Shown: piece after piece, positions 12,557-13,382 of the stretch
Numbering within the stretch: the stretch's first letter is position 1
Layout of the letters: each line of letters begins with the position of its first letter
Assembly (NCBI GenBank): GCA_003556955.1
Contig: PWQB01000662.1
Span: forward strand, 1 to 13,382
DNA length: 13,382 bases
Direction of reading: 5' to 3'
DNA from: Nostocaceae cyanobacterium CSSed10_463m
Lineage (GTDB): Bacteria > Cyanobacteriota > Cyanobacteriia > Cyanobacteriales > Nostocaceae
The notes under the pieces: model-generated
The model's database searches: none
The model's input: the letters and a program-made list of their open reading frames with translations, nothing else
Told to the model about the DNA's origin: nothing
Translations under genes and position numbers: made by a program

Positions 12557-13382
12557 ATGCTTTTATCTATCAAAACCAAACTCAAGTTGAATGAATCTCA
12601 AAAAACAATTATGAGTAAACACGCAGGCATTGCTCGGTTTACTTACAACTGGGGTTTAGCTACTTGGCAAAATTTGTACAATGATGGATTAAAGCCTGAT
12701 AAATACCTCCTCAAGAAATTCTTTAACAACCACGTCAAGCCGGAATATACATGGATTAAAGAAAAAGGGATATGTCAAAAAATTACTCAATATGCTTTTG
12801 ATAATTTAGGTAATGCCTTTCAACGATTCTTTAAAGGACAGGGTAAATATCCTCGATTTAAAAAGAAAGGAATTAATGATAGTTTTACTATAGATGCTAG
12901 TGGCAAACCTATCCCTGTAGGCGGTAAATCAATAAAATTACCTACAATTGGTTGGATGAAAACTTATGAAAGTTTACCCCATACTACTTGTAAAAGTATC
13001 ACAATTTCTCGGAGGGCTGACAGTTGGTTTATTGCTTTTAGTTACGAACAAGAGCATGAACTAACAGCTAAAAAGCATCCAGTTGTTGGTGTTGACTTAG
13101 GGGTGAAACAATTGGCTACCTTGAGTACAGGCGTAGTTTTTGCCAACCCTAAGCATTACCAAAAAAATCTCGCTCAACTCAAAAGACTATCCAAAAGACA
13201 CTGTAGAAAAGAAAAAGGCTCTAATAATCGACATAAATCCCAAATCAAATTAGCTAAACATCATGCAAAAGTAACTAATTTAAGAAAAGATACATTACAT
13301 AAGATTACTACCTACTTATGCAAGAACCACGCAAAAATAGTAGTAGAAGATTTAAACGTATCTGGGATGATGTCAAACCATA
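12557..13382 (+). CDS. tnpB: TnpB, RNA-guided nuclease family of IS200/IS605 and IS607 (3' end outside the window)
   Basis: The frame is open from ATG at 12557 to the window end, 275 codons of an expected 380-450. The N-terminal helix-turn-helix part (KTKLKLNESQKTIMSKHAGI, then RFTYNWGLATW) and YPRFKKKG are typical of TnpB. The RuvC-like catalytic residues D180 (VGVDLGVKQLA) and E264 (IVVEDLNVSGM) are both present. The third acidic residue and the zinc finger lie beyond the edge. TnpB proteins are RNA-guided DNA endonucleases that help keep the transposon in place. No stop or frameshift is seen, so it may be intact. With tnpA reduced to a relic upstream, the element is probably not self-mobile. 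Confidence 0.92.
   Translation, partial: MLLSIKTKLKLNESQKTIMSKHAGIARFTYNWGLATWQNLYNDGLKPDKYLLKKFFNNHVKPEYTWIKEKGICQKITQYAFDNLGNAFQRFFKGQGKYPRFKKKGINDSFTIDASGKPIPVGGKSIKLPTIGWMKTYESLPHTTCKSITISRRADSWFIAFSYEQEHELTAKKHPVVGVDLGVKQLATLSTGVVFANPKHYQKNLAQLKRLSKRHCRKEKGSNNRHKSQIKLAKHHAKVTNLRKDTLHKITTYLCKNHAKIVVEDLNVSGMMSNH

Overview
The window looks like chromosomal DNA of a filamentous, probably heterocyst-forming cyanobacterium (Nostoc/Anabaena type). I infer this from eleven copies of the cyanobacterial octamer GCGATCGC, all inside genes. Cyanobacterium-typical families support it: GuaB3, Ycf35/DUF1257, and the DUF3038-DUF4335 pair. So do heptanucleotide repeats of the kind common in Nostocales and many short palindromic repeats between genes. 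Species cannot be assigned from the sequence alone.

Layout. Positions 1-523 are a gene-free repeat island with at least six palindromes. It may hold the 3' end of a transposon gene running off the left edge. Positions 524-5230 carry four minus-strand genes: thioredoxin (trxA), the CBS-less IMP dehydrogenase homologue GuaB3, a flotillin/SPFH protein, and its NfeD/YqiJ-like membrane partner. A 43-bp perfect direct repeat brackets trxA, and a 63-bp foldback repeat lies between the NfeD-like gene and the flotillin gene. A 383-bp AT-rich gap follows, containing a protein-like frame with no usual start codon. Positions 5614-10601 are plus-strand: mutS2 (TTG start, with a translated heptamer repeat inserted between its Walker A and Walker B motifs), then the DUF3038 gene and the membrane-anchored DUF4335 gene, closely spaced. 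A convergent gap with an elaborate foldback element separates these from a compact minus-strand operon (11962 down to 10869): DUF2997, Ycf35 (DUF1257) and a single-cluster ferredoxin whose start codon shares a base with the ycf35 stop. The right end carries a frameshifted relic of an IS607-type tnpA and a tnpB running off the window.

How the genes work together. NfeD-like plus flotillin is an established membrane-microdomain pairing. TrxA and GuaB3 are housekeeping redox and guanine-nucleotide enzymes. MutS2 acts on recombination intermediates or stalled ribosomes, depending on the organism. The DUF3038-DUF4335 pair and the DUF2997-Ycf35-ferredoxin trio have no known function to my knowledge and are the best candidates for undescribed biology here. 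The mobile-element traces and palindromes mark both ends of the window as places of past rearrangement.
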